Assembly (NCBI RefSeq): GCF_947331435.1
Contig: NZ_CAMZOF010000012.1
Coordinates: 62,001 to 126,000 of the forward strand
DNA: 64,000 nucleotides
Reading direction: 5' to 3'
Source of the DNA: Pelagibius sp. Alg239-R121
Lineage (GTDB): Bacteria > Pseudomonadota > Alphaproteobacteria > Kiloniellales > Kiloniellaceae
Shown: positions 52,188 through 61,409 of the stretch, piece by piece
How the letters are laid out: the number at the start of each line of letters is the position of its first letter
How positions within the stretch are numbered: the first letter of the stretch is position 1
Notes under the pieces: model-generated
Database searches by the model: none
What the model saw: the letters and a program-made list of their open reading frames with translations, nothing else
What the model was told of the DNA's origin: nothing
Made by a program: the position numbers and the translations under genes

Positions 52188-52867
52188 GACCGCTCACATT
52201 CATTGCTTTGATGTCCTCGATACGGCAAAGAAATGAATATTTAATAAACGTTAAGCATTGGCGAATTGGCGGTGATGGATCTTGAATTCCTTTCTAGCCT
52301 TGCGTTTTCAGCCGATATCAAAGAAATTATTGATTGTATAAAATTTCATATTAAACAACTTAGGGTGCGTATTTCTGGATCATCTTCGTTCAAGCAGACT
52401 TCGCGAATTCGGCTCAACCTGTGTTAGCTATTTTCTTTGGAAAAGAATTGAATCCAACTAAAATTTACTAATCCCTATCGAATCCTACTGGAATTTGGCA
52501 GATTTGAAGCACTATGCGTGAAACAAGAGCGACATATGTCGGTTTTTTTTACATTGTTTGTGTACGCCCTATGAAATTGTCAAATAATTGACATAATTCA
52601 TTTTTCGCCCGGCACGAGTACGGATCAGCCTTAAGCGACTGTCGGAATTTTATACAGTCTTCACGAAATCGGTCAGATCTCCTTTCGTAAAGCATTGGAA
52701 AAACGTGCTAAAAGAGTGTTGGCCTGTAAATTGCTTAACAGAACGTTAAGACTGATCGTGGCATGATGGCAAAATTCGGTATTTTTTATACCATGCGACG
52801 AGTGGTAATACTGCTAAGGGTCGTTTTTTTGGGAGCAGTCGTGCGCTTTGCAGTGAGGAAGCTTTCT
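52188..52867. other. AT-rich 680-base intergenic region
   Basis: One of the longest non-coding stretches, AT-rich, between divergent genes. No ORF of merit. The word ACGTTAAG occurs at 52248-52255 and again at 52743-52750, possibly by chance. A small ORF-like stretch from 52763 is in frame with the next gene but lacks a ribosome site. Confidence 0.5.
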
Positions 52868-53701
52868 ATGATCGCTACCTGCGGCACCGCAGCCCTGTCG
52901 CTTGCCTGTTTTGCGGCAAACGCTGATCCGATTACGTCACAATGGCTAAGTCAAGACCTCCACCTCGCAGACAGCCAATCTGGTTCTGCCTCCGCCCAAG
53001 CTGAAAAGGCTGACGGACAAACGGCACTAGAAAAAACCGTGAGAATTGATCCCACGGATCTGGTTACATCAGCACCACCGAAAAAAAGTCGAGCAAAAAA
53101 ATCAATTTCCTTCGGCCGCCAGGCTGCGAGCCCCGCGAGCGCGGAAGAAGCAGGCGAGGTTCCGGAAATTCCCTGGGAGATGATTGAGCTTTCACTCCTG
53201 CGTCAAAATCAAACGTCCTCGGCACGGGTGGAACCCGACATTGTTGTCGGTGGCGAGTATCAGCAGCTCATTATCGACTCCCTGCCTGATCTGGCGCTGG
53301 ACATAGTGTATTTGCAGGGAATAGACGATATTCCCATTTTGAATTTCCTTCGAACGCAGTCAGATTCCGTTGCAATCGAAATAGCGACCTTTACAAGCGA
53401 TCTCGCGGACCCTGATCAGTCCTTCGCAATGGCAAGTAACGGGAACCTGGAATCCGATGAAGCCGTCAGCGATTCCGGCCTCGCTGGAGACGGTGTAAAA
53501 CCGCCGTCTCTGCTTAAGAAGCTGTTCTTCTGGGGATTAGGCTTGCTTGTCCTCTACACCGTATTGGAAACAGTGTTTTCCAGGCTGAAACGCCAGGGTC
53601 AGGGACCTGTTGACGCCAGATCCAGAGGCGAGCCGAAAGCCGAGCGCCCTCGGCGAAGGCGAACTTTCGGCAGATCAAGAACACGGCACAGATCAGCGTA
53701 A
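52868..53701 (+). CDS. Secreted protein with C-terminal membrane anchor and basic tail, unknown family
   Basis: About 277 residues. The signal peptide is MIATCGTAALSLACFAANA, cleaved before DPITSQW. A low-complexity Ser/Ala/Gln/Lys region (about 30-105) is followed by EVPEIPWEMIELSLLRQNQ and a domain with VGGEYQQLIIDSLPDLALDIVYL. A C-terminal helix LLKKLFFWGLGLLVLYTVLET (about 211-231) precedes an Arg/Lys-rich tail (RPRRRRTFGRSRTRHR). That tripartite end resembles sortase-type sorting signals, but no known motif precedes the helix. GAGGAAG before the ATG at 52868 sets the start, not the longer frame from 52763. Confidence 0.7.
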   Translation: MIATCGTAALSLACFAANADPITSQWLSQDLHLADSQSGSASAQAEKADGQTALEKTVRIDPTDLVTSAPPKKSRAKKSISFGRQAASPASAEEAGEVPEIPWEMIELSLLRQNQTSSARVEPDIVVGGEYQQLIIDSLPDLALDIVYLQGIDDIPILNFLRTQSDSVAIEIATFTSDLADPDQSFAMASNGNLESDEAVSDSGLAGDGVKPPSLLKKLFFWGLGLLVLYTVLETVFSRLKRQGQGPVDARSRGEPKAERPRRRRTFGRSRTRHRSA

Positions 53702-53738
53702 GCCGGCCTGCTACACCAGCACTTCAAGCCATCGTCAC

Positions 53739-54062
53739 TTAGTCCACGACAACTATCATTTTCATTCTGGAATGAATACCGCAGCGAACGACAAAGCGGC
53801 CATTCTGATCAAAAACAACAGCTGACTCTCCACCAGGCTGTTGAATTCCGCTGTTGTACCTCAGTTCCTCAACCAGGATGTTATGCTTTATGCTGTCTGT
53901 GTTCTTGAACAACACGGTATCGCCGACCGCGACGGCCAACTCTTTACTGTCAAAGGTCTTATCGGTTTGGGTAACCATATGGTTCGTCGACGCATAGGCT
54001 GCGAGGCAACCAATCGCTGCGAAGAAACTCCCGATAAAGATAAACGGCCTGACGGTTTTCAT
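53739..54062 (-). CDS. Cupredoxin (plastocyanin-like) blue-copper protein
   Basis: A 107-residue secreted protein: signal peptide MKTVRPFIFIGSFFAAIGCLAAYA, then a beta-sandwich with VAVGDTVLFKNTDSIKHNILVEEL. The copper ligands are the His in SIKHNIL and the C-x2-H-x4-M cluster in VRCGIHSRMKM (Cys, His and the second Met), the plastocyanin spacing. It is probably a periplasmic electron carrier. GGAAAG precedes the ATG at 54062. It converges with the preceding gene. Confidence 0.85.
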   Translation of the reverse strand: MKTVRPFIFIGSFFAAIGCLAAYASTNHMVTQTDKTFDSKELAVAVGDTVLFKNTDSIKHNILVEELRYNSGIQQPGGESAVVFDQNGRFVVRCGIHSRMKMIVVVD

Positions 54063-54582
54063 AGAGTCTTTCCGGAGCCCCACAAAAGAAATAGCTCTAT
54101 TGATCGCGACCGGTTACATCGTGACGGAGTCCGGTCAATTCCACAAAACAGCCCGTTTGCGATGCTCACGCGTCGAATTTGATAGCGCGTCACCGATCCA
54201 CAAAGTGCGGAAGCAAGCTCCTACAGATTAGGTATGGAGGACGTTTCACGCACTTGACAGAGTCCTTTTGGAACACTCAAACACTTCACATCCTGCGGTA
54301 ACGATGAACACACACGCATTGGACGAAACAATTGAGCCAGTATTTTCTGAACATAGTGTTAATCCCCCTCTCAAATTCTGAGCAACCCACGTTCAAATGC
54401 GTGCGATCTGGTTTATTTTTTGTGCAGGATTCGTCCTGAAAAGGTCATACAGAACAATTTAGTCAAGGCCCCGCCTCGCCGTTAAGTTGAGTAAGGTATC
54501 AAATTTCTGTATAGCGGCTCAACTGGATTTAGAGTTCCAAAAGGACCTTTGTTCAATCCTTTAGTGCATATACACTGCATAT
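54063..54582. other. 520-base intergenic region, no gene seen
   Basis: The stretch between the cupredoxin start and the AraC-gene stop has stops in all frames and AT-rich segments. No terminator with a clear T-run or RNA-like fold is obvious to me. It includes the cupredoxin promoter near 54064-54200. Confidence 0.5.
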
Positions 54583-55446
54583 TTAGCAGCGGTTACGCTG
54601 TCGAAACTGCCCCGGCGTCATTCCCGTCTCTGCTTTGAATTGGGATGTCAGGTGACTTTGAGAACTGTATCCGCAATCAAGTGCGACTTCAGCCAAATCC
54701 TGCCCTGCTATAATCAAGTCGATCGCGCGCTCGACCCGGGCCTGACGTAACATTCGTCCAGGTGTCAGCCCTGTAGAAGCTTTAAAGCAACGCGCGAAAT
54801 GCCGGGGACTGATGTCCAGTTCTGCAGCGAAGCCGGCAATGGAGTGCGCCGCAGCGGGTTCACTGCGCATTAAGTCTTCAACACGCGAAAGCTGACCTGC
54901 GGTTAATCCGGCACCTGCCTCCTCTTGCAACGCTCCACCGAGCACGCGCGCCAGCAGGGATAGAATGGCATGTTCAAGTACGAGACGATCCGCCCCTGCA
55001 TCCCAATCGAGCGCCAGAATCAAGTTCCGGACCGTCGCCTGGAGAATCTGATCCCGGCCAAAGATCACCGGTTCCAGCGACGCCACGCGCTGGCCCATCA
55101 GGGCCTCCAATTCGGCCTGTTCGAAGTAGACATGAAACATCGAGACGTAGGAATCATTCGTCCAGACAGTTTCGTAATCCTTAGGCAGCACACAGATAGC
55201 GTCGGGAGCACCCCGCCTCGGATCGCTCGTCGCTCTACGACCGGATCCGTTCAAACGGCGAACGCCTCGCCCGCCCTTCAGATAGACGCTCAGCGTGTGA
55301 TGATTGGGCGCACCATATTCGAAATAGCCATTCCCCAGACGCTCCCACTGTGCGAGCGACTTGGTACCTGCCAGATTACTCGCACTGCGCAGAAGCCGCG
55401 CATTCCCCGAAAGGGCCTTGGGAATCTTCAGATCCAATAATGGCAT
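54583..55446 (-). CDS. AraC-family transcriptional regulator
   Basis: A 287-residue regulator with an N-terminal cupin-like sensor (SVYLKGGRGVRRLNG... MFHVYFEQAELEALMG) and a C-terminal double helix-turn-helix: IAGFAAELDISPRHFARCFKASTGLTPGRMLRQARVERAIDLI, then LAEVALDCGYSSQSHLTSQFKAETGMTPGQFRQRNR. It is divergent to a DMT-family exporter across 104 bases and is the probable controller of it. Confidence 0.92.
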   Translation of the reverse strand: MPLLDLKIPKALSGNARLLRSASNLAGTKSLAQWERLGNGYFEYGAPNHHTLSVYLKGGRGVRRLNGSGRRATSDPRRGAPDAICVLPKDYETVWTNDSYVSMFHVYFEQAELEALMGQRVASLEPVIFGRDQILQATVRNLILALDWDAGADRLVLEHAILSLLARVLGGALQEEAGAGLTAGQLSRVEDLMRSEPAAAHSIAGFAAELDISPRHFARCFKASTGLTPGRMLRQARVERAIDLIIAGQDLAEVALDCGYSSQSHLTSQFKAETGMTPGQFRQRNRC

Positions 55447-55550
55447 GGCGCCAAGTTAACCGCAGGTCCGTTGCCTGGCAATCTTGTCCGAATCCTGAAA
55501 TACAGGCAGTCAGTCTCGGGCTAATTTGCTCGGACCCATGGAGATGATGT

Positions 55551-56417
55551 GTGCCGATTGTTCTTTTGAGTGTTGTCGTCGTGACTTGGGGCGTTTCCTG
55601 GTATGGGATCACGCTGCAGATCGGCGAAGCTGCCGAAACCGTGTCGATCTCGTACAGGTTCGCGCTCGCCTCCGCGATTCTTTTTCTTTGGCTGATCGTC
55701 ACTAAGCGCTGGAAGCCCATTCCGTTGACCGCGCATCTGCGGATCGCCACTCTCGGCTTCTGCCTGTTCAATATGAACTACCTGCTGTTCTATATCGCGA
55801 CCGGCTATATCGCCAGCGGGGTCTCATCAGTGGTCTTTTCCACCGCCGCGATTTTCGGTTCCCTCAATCAGTGGATTTTCTTCGGGAAGTCCCCAGAGCG
55901 GCGCGTGCTGGCAGGTGCGGTCTGCGGCGTCGCAGGGCTCGCTTTCCTCTTTTCGCAAGGCCTGCGCGAAGTGAACGGCATGGAAACAGTTGTGGGTTTG
56001 GCCCTGGCAGTGACCGCCACCTACTTCTTTTCACTCGGCAATCTGGTATCCGTCCGTTTAAGCGCGGACTACGACCTGTCGAATATCGTCGCGCGTGCGA
56101 TGGCCTATGGTGCCGCGCTATGCGCGCTCTACGCGCTGGTATTCGGCCAAAGTTTTGCGGTTCCCATGACCGCCAGTTATCTGCTTGGTTTGGCCTATCT
56201 GTCTGTCATCGCATCGGTGATCGCCTTTCTAGCGTACCTCACGCTGCTCAATCGGGTTGGTCCGGCCAGAGCCGCCTACGCCACTGTGCTTTTCCCGCTT
56301 GTCGCCCTCGCCATCTCCAGCGGACTGGAAGGTTACGAATGGACGCTCCTCTCGTTCATCGGTATCTCACTCGCCCTCTTCGGTGCCGCGCTGGTTTTCT
56401 TGAAACGCCCTGGTTGA
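55551..56417 (+). CDS. EamA/DMT-family transporter
   Basis: A 288-residue membrane protein with ten helices and two EamA repeats. It begins MPIVLLSVVVVTWGVSWYGITLQIG and ends SFIGISLALFGAALVFLKRPG; the second repeat begins GLALAVTATYFFSLGNLVS. The start is a GTG with GGAG seven bases upstream. Divergent AraC regulator suggests inducible export of an amino-acid-like or toxic metabolite. Confidence 0.9.
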   Translation: MPIVLLSVVVVTWGVSWYGITLQIGEAAETVSISYRFALASAILFLWLIVTKRWKPIPLTAHLRIATLGFCLFNMNYLLFYIATGYIASGVSSVVFSTAAIFGSLNQWIFFGKSPERRVLAGAVCGVAGLAFLFSQGLREVNGMETVVGLALAVTATYFFSLGNLVSVRLSADYDLSNIVARAMAYGAALCALYALVFGQSFAVPMTASYLLGLAYLSVIASVIAFLAYLTLLNRVGPARAAYATVLFPLVALAISSGLEGYEWTLLSFIGISLALFGAALVFLKRPG

Positions 56418-56521
56418 GGCCTTCGCAGGAGACTTCGATGGAGCGGGAACAGATAGCTCGGGCTTATCCGAAGCGCCTTCGACCTATGGCATGGCTTTCA
56501 ATCTCTGTATTAGACTGACTC

Positions 56522-57025
56522 ATGATTACCGTCAGAGAAAAACCCGAAGATTTTGACGACTGGCCGGAACTCCTCGACCTTCTGCAGGAGTCTTATGCCT
56601 ATATGGATAGCCGAATAGACCCACCGTCGTCGTTGCATCGGCTTGATGCTCGGTCTTTGGCGGAAAAATCAAGAGATGAGATCCTGATCTTGGCTCTGGA
56701 AGACAAGGAGCTCGCGGGCTGCTGCTTCGTGAAACCGGCCGGGGACGTTCTCTACGTCGGGAAGCTGGCCATCAACCCGGCGCGCCAGGGCCAGGGTATC
56801 GGGCGTAAGCTGATCGATTTCTCTACACGCGTGGCACAACAGAAGGGCTGTGAGGCACTGGAGCTGGAAACACGTATCGAGTTGGTCGAAAACCATCGCG
56901 CTTTTTCCGCCATGGGCTTTCGTAAAACCGCGGAGACGGCGCACAGGGGCTACAATCGTCCGACCAGCATCACGATGCGGATGGAGCTCTCCGCCAACGC
57001 CGATCGGCCCAAACCAACGACATAA
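56522..57025 (+). CDS. GNAT-family acetyltransferase
   Basis: A 167-residue acetyltransferase. The acetyl-CoA loop is VGKLAINPARQGQGIGRKLIDF, followed by GCEALELETRIELVENHRAFSAMGFRKTAETAHRG. Substrate unknown. Its 3' end overlaps the 3' end of the convergent PEP-CTERM gene by 56 bases, so transcripts from each extend into the other. Confidence 0.87.
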   Translation: MITVREKPEDFDDWPELLDLLQESYAYMDSRIDPPSSLHRLDARSLAEKSRDEILILALEDKELAGCCFVKPAGDVLYVGKLAINPARQGQGIGRKLIDFSTRVAQQKGCEALELETRIELVENHRAFSAMGFRKTAETAHRGYNRPTSITMRMELSANADRPKPTT

Positions 57026-57848
57026 GCCCCAAGAGAAAAAGCACCGATGCCGGTGGTTCTGGAACAGCGGTCGCTTCAAATCCGGCAATTGGGCCGTCGC
57101 CGCTAATCCCGGAGATCCGAGTCTGCGGACCTACGATCAAGTTGTTCGTCAGGAAACGGGCTTCGTCGAACGACGCCCCTGCGCCGATCAACAGAGTACG
57201 GTCCGCTGCCAGCAAGGTTCCGGCGAAAAGCCCACGATTCAGATTCACTGCGCCAAGACCGAGCACGTTCACCAGCAGGTCGCTCGCCAGCAGGTCATCC
57301 CCCAACAGAATACCGCTGTTCGCTGCAAAGCTGAAACTGCCGGCAACATTCAATATCACTTCGTCGCCGGCGGCACCGGTGAGGGTCAGAAATTCGCCGC
57401 TTTCCAGTGTCAGGTCGCCGATGGAGAAGACAGCGCGGCCGCGCGCATCCAAGGTCCGGCTATCGGAAATGTCGCCAAGCGATATGCCGGACAGGGAAGC
57501 AGCCTCTTGAGAAGCGGCCCGAACGTCTTCGCTAATGCCCACATCAAAGTTTCTTGTGACCGACCCTGTCGTTACTCCCCCACCGGCCAACAACGCCGGC
57601 GTCGTGACACTACCCTCAATCAAGATTTGCGGGCCCAGGGTAACGGATTGTTGTCCGCCGACGTTCCCGGTAATCACCGACTGCGGTCCGATATTCACGC
57701 TGCCGCCGGCCGCGAGACCCGAAGTCGCCAGAACCGTAAAATCGGCCGCACGCCCCAGATCTATGGGGCCAGCGTGAGCCCCAAAAGGGAAAAACACAGC
57801 GGAAGCCACCAAAAGACCCGTAAGGTGAGTTAACCGTCTACCTGACAT
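56970..57848 (-). CDS. PEP-CTERM-anchored beta-solenoid-like surface protein
   Basis: A 292-residue secreted protein: signal peptide LTHLTGLLVASAVFFPFGAHA, then a repetitive Gly/Ser-rich body (LGRAADFTVLATSGLAAGGSVNIGPQ; TGNVGGQQSVTLG; LNVAGSFSFAANSGILLG; RGLFAGTLLAADRTLLIG) reminiscent of choice-of-anchor A or ice-binding-like (DUF3494) folds. The end, AVPEPPASVLFLLGLMSLVWADRRWRR, is a PEP-CTERM sorting signal (VPEP, helix, Arg cluster), recognised by an exosortase. The start at 57848 is chosen by signal-peptide position; AGGA lies upstream. Confidence 0.85.
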   Translation of the reverse strand: MSGRRLTHLTGLLVASAVFFPFGAHAGPIDLGRAADFTVLATSGLAAGGSVNIGPQSVITGNVGGQQSVTLGPQILIEGSVTTPALLAGGGVTTGSVTRNFDVGISEDVRAASQEAASLSGISLGDISDSRTLDARGRAVFSIGDLTLESGEFLTLTGAAGDEVILNVAGSFSFAANSGILLGDDLLASDLLVNVLGLGAVNLNRGLFAGTLLAADRTLLIGAGASFDEARFLTNNLIVGPQTRISGISGDGPIAGFEATAVPEPPASVLFLLGLMSLVWADRRWRRAPSAS

Positions 57849-58458
57849 TTGCTGCACATCCTGTCGTCGATAACCTACACAAAAGCCGAGCCTACCTAAT
57901 GGCATGCCAGCGCATTCAGATACGTTTGATCTCCTTTCGAAAGATCACGCCAGGCGCGATCGGGGCGAAGCTCCACCGCCGTATCTTTTGGAGTCCAAAG
58001 AAAATTAACTAACGCCAATTCGCCTTGTCTCATATAGATCTAAATAGAGGGGATATTTTTGCCGGCAAGAGCCAATAAGGCCTACAAATAGACACGATTA
58101 ATTGAGCGTTATTTCGATAAAAAAGCCGAATAATTCCGAACTTAGCCAAACAGACCTTTAATTTCCTGATATCATTAGATCTGTTGATTCGATTACAGGT
58201 AGCGCCGAGACAACTGCGATACATTGATTGGAGCTTGCAGCTGTGCTCCAGGGAAAATGTGGCGAAAGCGCTGAGCTGAATCCGGTATCGGGCTGATCGA
58301 GAATAACAGGGCTTTCGCAAGGCCTGCGAGCCTGCCCGACAGGGGTATCCAATCGGCCATATCCTGCACACACCTGTTTGAACGATGATCTGAGTTCCAA
58401 ACACAGAAGAGCCCCGCCGGTCTGGCGAGGCACTCCCTGGACAGGTCTTCGCCTGGAG
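57849..58458. other. 610-base intergenic region, no gene seen
   Basis: AT-rich DNA between the PEP-CTERM start and the fasciclin gene stop. Open frames here are short and without ribosome sites or family signal. Promoter of the PEP-CTERM gene presumably lies at its left end. Confidence 0.45.
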
Positions 58459-58956
58459 CTATTTTGGAAGCAGCACCGTATCGATGACGTGAATAACGCC
58501 GTTCGTCGCATCGACATCCGCCGCAACCACTGTCGCATCATTCACTTTGACGCCATCGGTGGCGTCAACATCGAGCTCTCCGCCCTGCACCGAAGCGACT
58601 TCGGCCTTCTTGCCGGCGATGTCGGACGACATGATCTTCCCGGGCACAACGTGATAGGTCAAAATCGCCGCCAGCTGATCCTTGTTTTCCGGCTTCAGCA
58701 AGTTGTCGACGGTACCAGCCGGCAGTTTTGCGAAGGCTTCATCGGTTGGCGCGAAGACCGTAAAGGGGCCTTTGCTTTTCAGCGTATCGACCAAATCAGC
58801 GGCTTGGGCGGCGGCAACCAACGTATTGAATTGACCGGCATCAACGGCCGTATCGACAATATCCTTTTTGGCACTGGTTTCCTGATGACTCGCGCAAGCA
58901 GTCAACGCGAACGGGATAATCAAGACAAAGGTTTTCAGCATGCTGATAACACGCAT
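58459..58956 (-). CDS. Fasciclin (FAS1) domain lipoprotein
   Basis: A 165-residue protein. The lipobox LTAC lies after a short signal helix ([15 protein letters not shown]). A single FAS1 domain follows: [62 protein letters not shown] and a final [15 protein letters not shown]1 proteins mediate cell or surface adhesion. GGGGAG sits eight bases before the ATG at 58956, which fixes the start. Confidence 0.93.
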   Translation of the reverse strand: MRVISMLKTFVLIIPFALTACASHQETSAKKDIVDTAVDAGQFNTLVAAAQAADLVDTLKSKGPFTVFAPTDEAFAKLPAGTVDNLLKPENKDQLAAILTYHVVPGKIMSSDIAGKKAEVASVQGGELDVDATDGVKVNDATVVAADVDATNGVIHVIDTVLLPK

Positions 58957-59152
58957 TTTTAGCACTCCCCGATAATGTTTAGGTAATGCTTTGCTTTACG
59001 AGGGAGCTTTCTTCTTGGATCACTGTTTTTTACTTTTGTAGCCGATCGCGTTGACTGGCAATCCGGTTCGGCACGCACGAGGACAGCATTGCCGGCATCG
59101 GCCTTCTGATTCAGAGTCTATTGGTTACAAATGTAACTGTATTGGTGCCTGG

Positions 59153-59959
59153 CTATTCAGGATTACGGCAGACGGCCTGTAGCTTGTTCCCGACCGCATC
59201 GCGCAGATAAGCGGCATAGTAGTGTTGCGAATACTGCGGCCTAAGGCCCGGCGCACCGTCACAGACTCCGCCGTGCGCAAGCCCCGCCGCATGAAAACGA
59301 TTGACCGCAGCCCGGCTCGGCGCCGCGAAAGCGGTGTGCGTGCCGTTGCCCCAGGTTGCGGGCCGACCATCGAAGGCCGGCTGCAGGTAAAGGACCGGCA
59401 GATCAAATCCGGTCAAGCCGAAGGCAGTGGACTCATCGTCGCCTTCTTCAGGCAGTTCTGCGATTCCCAACGCCGTGAGGATGGCCGAATAGAACGCCCG
59501 CTCGCGTTCAAGATCGGCGTGGCCGATCGTGATATGCGAGACGACATCGCCCGTCGATCCTGCCCGGCGCCCGGCCGTGTAACAAACCGCCTGTAGCTTG
59601 TTGCCGTCTGGGTCACGTACGTAGGCACCATAGTAGTCCTGGTCATAGTCGGGCCTGATTCCCGGCGCGCCTTCGTCGTAACCACCCGCGGCCATCGCAG
59701 CCGTATGAAACTGGTCGACTGTTTCCTTATCTGGCGCGTTGAAGGCAATATGAAAACCGTTGCTCCAGGTCGCCGGCAAACCGTCGAACGGCCTGCAGAC
59801 GAAGAGGTGCGGATAACGCTGGTCGGCCGGGGCGAACATCAGGTAGCTGTCGTTGGGGTCTCCCGCGATCAGAGTCTGACAAAGGCTCGCCATCACGGCG
59901 TCATAGAAACGCTCGGAGCGCTTGAGGTCATTGCTGCCGAGTGTGAAATGGCTGAACAC
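59153..59959 (-). CDS. Two-domain VOC (glyoxalase-fold) protein
   Basis: A 268-residue protein made of two VOC domains in tandem. Domain 1 begins VFSHFTLGSNDLKRSERFYDAVM and ends YGAYVRDPDGNKLQAV; domain 2 begins SHITIGHADLERERAFYSAIL and ends YAAYLRDAVGNKLQAV. In both the usual metal Glu near the end is replaced by Gln, so a metal role is doubtful. The GTG at 59959 has GGGAG upstream and coincides with the domain start; the frame runs on to 60100 without family sequence. Lies 40 bases after an ArsR gene on the same strand. Confidence 0.87.
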   Translation of the reverse strand: MFSHFTLGSNDLKRSERFYDAVMASLCQTLIAGDPNDSYLMFAPADQRYPHLFVCRPFDGLPATWSNGFHIAFNAPDKETVDQFHTAAMAAGGYDEGAPGIRPDYDQDYYGAYVRDPDGNKLQAVCYTAGRRAGSTGDVVSHITIGHADLERERAFYSAILTALGIAELPEEGDDESTAFGLTGFDLPVLYLQPAFDGRPATWGNGTHTAFAAPSRAAVNRFHAAGLAHGGVCDGAPGLRPQYSQHYYAAYLRDAVGNKLQAVCRNPE

Positions 59960-59999
59960 AGTTGGTTTCTCCCTGCAGGTTAATCGGTAAAAGGTCTCT

Positions 60000-60680
60000 T
60001 CAGATTGAGTACCACTCAACGAACGCCTTCTCGCCTGGTGGCGTGAACGACACAACGCGCGACTTGTCTTTTCGCTGAGCCCAGCCGTTTGCCAGCGCAA
60101 GGCTCAGAACGGCCGCACCGATACCACCGCCCAGATGGTGCCGCCGTTCGCTCCAATCGATGCATCGGCGGCAGAGTGGGCGCCTGCTTTTTGCGAGCTG
60201 CGTCAGATCGATTCCGCGGTCTGCAAGAACGCCATACCCTCTTTCCGTCAGATCCACCCTGTCATCCAACGACTTCAAAACACCCGCCTTGCTCCACCGC
60301 GCAAAAAGGTCAACGGCCAAATGTCCGGCGAGATGGTCATAGCAGGAACGCGCATGACGCATCGCTTCGTCCCTGGGTCCGGGACGCGTGCGCATGTGAC
60401 CGACCCGTGCCGCGACGGTAACAAGCGCTTCAACGGCATGAGCGACATCCGGGTCGGCCAAACGGTAAAACCGGTGCCGCCCCTGCTTTTCGCACAAGGT
60501 CAGGCCTGCGGCATCCAACTTCGAAAGGTGCCCGCTCGCCGTCGCGGGCGTCACACCCGCTTCGCGCGCCAATTCGGTCGCCGTAAGTGCCATGCCGGAC
60601 ATCAGCGCCAACAGCATGTTCGCGCGCGCGGGCTCGCCGAAGCTGGCAGCGACTAACGCAATATCCGGTCCTTCTTTCAT
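60000..60680 (-). CDS. ArsR-type winged-helix regulator with C-terminal domain
   Basis: A 226-residue regulator. The winged helix is ARANMLLALMSGMALTATELAREAGVTPATASGHLSKLDAAGLTLCEKQGRHRFYRL; a second, unfamiliar domain follows (DHLAGHLAVDLFARW; RRPLCRRCIDWSERRHHLGGGIGAAVL). The C-terminal RPLCRRCIDWSERR is typical of a two-domain ArsR subgroup. It probably controls the VOC gene behind it or the LysE exporter divergent from it. Confidence 0.87.
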   Translation of the reverse strand: MKEGPDIALVAASFGEPARANMLLALMSGMALTATELAREAGVTPATASGHLSKLDAAGLTLCEKQGRHRFYRLADPDVAHAVEALVTVAARVGHMRTRPGPRDEAMRHARSCYDHLAGHLAVDLFARWSKAGVLKSLDDRVDLTERGYGVLADRGIDLTQLAKSRRPLCRRCIDWSERRHHLGGGIGAAVLSLALANGWAQRKDKSRVVSFTPPGEKAFVEWYSI

Positions 60681-60767
60681 AATTCGCTCGTGACCAAAGT
60701 ATTTAGCTCCACCACTGTGCTAACCTGCAGCTTGACGGTCAACCTTGAGGCCCAGGAGATATCCTAT

Positions 60768-61409
60768 ATGGACCCCTATTCACTTTACCTTCCCGGAATT
60801 CTGCTCGCCTACACCGCGTTTCTGCTCTCGATCATGAGCCCGGGGCCAAACATCCTCGCCATCATGGGAACTTCGATGAGCAGCGGACGCTCCTCGGGTC
60901 TTGCCCTTGCACTAGGCGTTTCCAGCGGCTCGCTCTGCTGGGCCCTCCTCACGGCGACCGGGCTTTCCGCGATCCTCGCCTCCTATGCCATCGCCTTGAC
61001 GGCGATCAAAATCGCAGGCGGACTCTATCTTCTCTGGCTAGCCTACAAATCCTTTCGGGCCGCCGGGTCGCGCCATGACATCGAAGCGAAGACGCTGGAG
61101 GGAAAGAGCCTGACACCGCGCGGATACTTCCTACGTGGTCTGACGATCCAGATGACCAATCCGAAGGCCGCACTCGCCTGGATCGCGATCATCTCCCTCG
61201 GCCTGCAAGCCAATGCTCCGCTCTGGGTTGCAGCCGCCATTGTGATCGGTACGACCTTTTTCTCGGTCACGATCCACTGTATCTACGCGGTCGCTTTTTC
61301 GACCAAACCGATGGTGCGGATTTACAGCCGGGCGCGGCGCTGGATCCAGGGCTTTCTGGGCGCGTTCTTTGCCTTTGCCGGCCTCAAGCTCCTGACGACA
61401 CGGACCTAG
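60768..61409 (+). CDS. LysE/RhtB-family amino-acid exporter
   Basis: A 213-residue inner-membrane exporter with about six helices. GILLAYTAFLLSIMSPGPNILAIMGTSMSSGRSSGLALALGVSSG is the LysE signature; later AIKIAGGLYLLWLAYKSFRAA and QMTNPKAALAWIAI. AGGAG precedes the ATG at 60768. It lies 87 bases from the divergent ArsR gene. Substrate probably an amino acid or derivative. Confidence 0.92.
   Translation: MDPYSLYLPGILLAYTAFLLSIMSPGPNILAIMGTSMSSGRSSGLALALGVSSGSLCWALLTATGLSAILASYAIALTAIKIAGGLYLLWLAYKSFRAAGSRHDIEAKTLEGKSLTPRGYFLRGLTIQMTNPKAALAWIAIISLGLQANAPLWVAAAIVIGTTFFSVTIHCIYAVAFSTKPMVRIYSRARRWIQGFLGAFFAFAGLKLLTTRT

Noticed and set aside
56850-57833. 327-codon plus-strand ORF spanning GNAT and PEP-CTERM genes
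   Set aside because: It crosses two real genes in other frames and shows no family signal.
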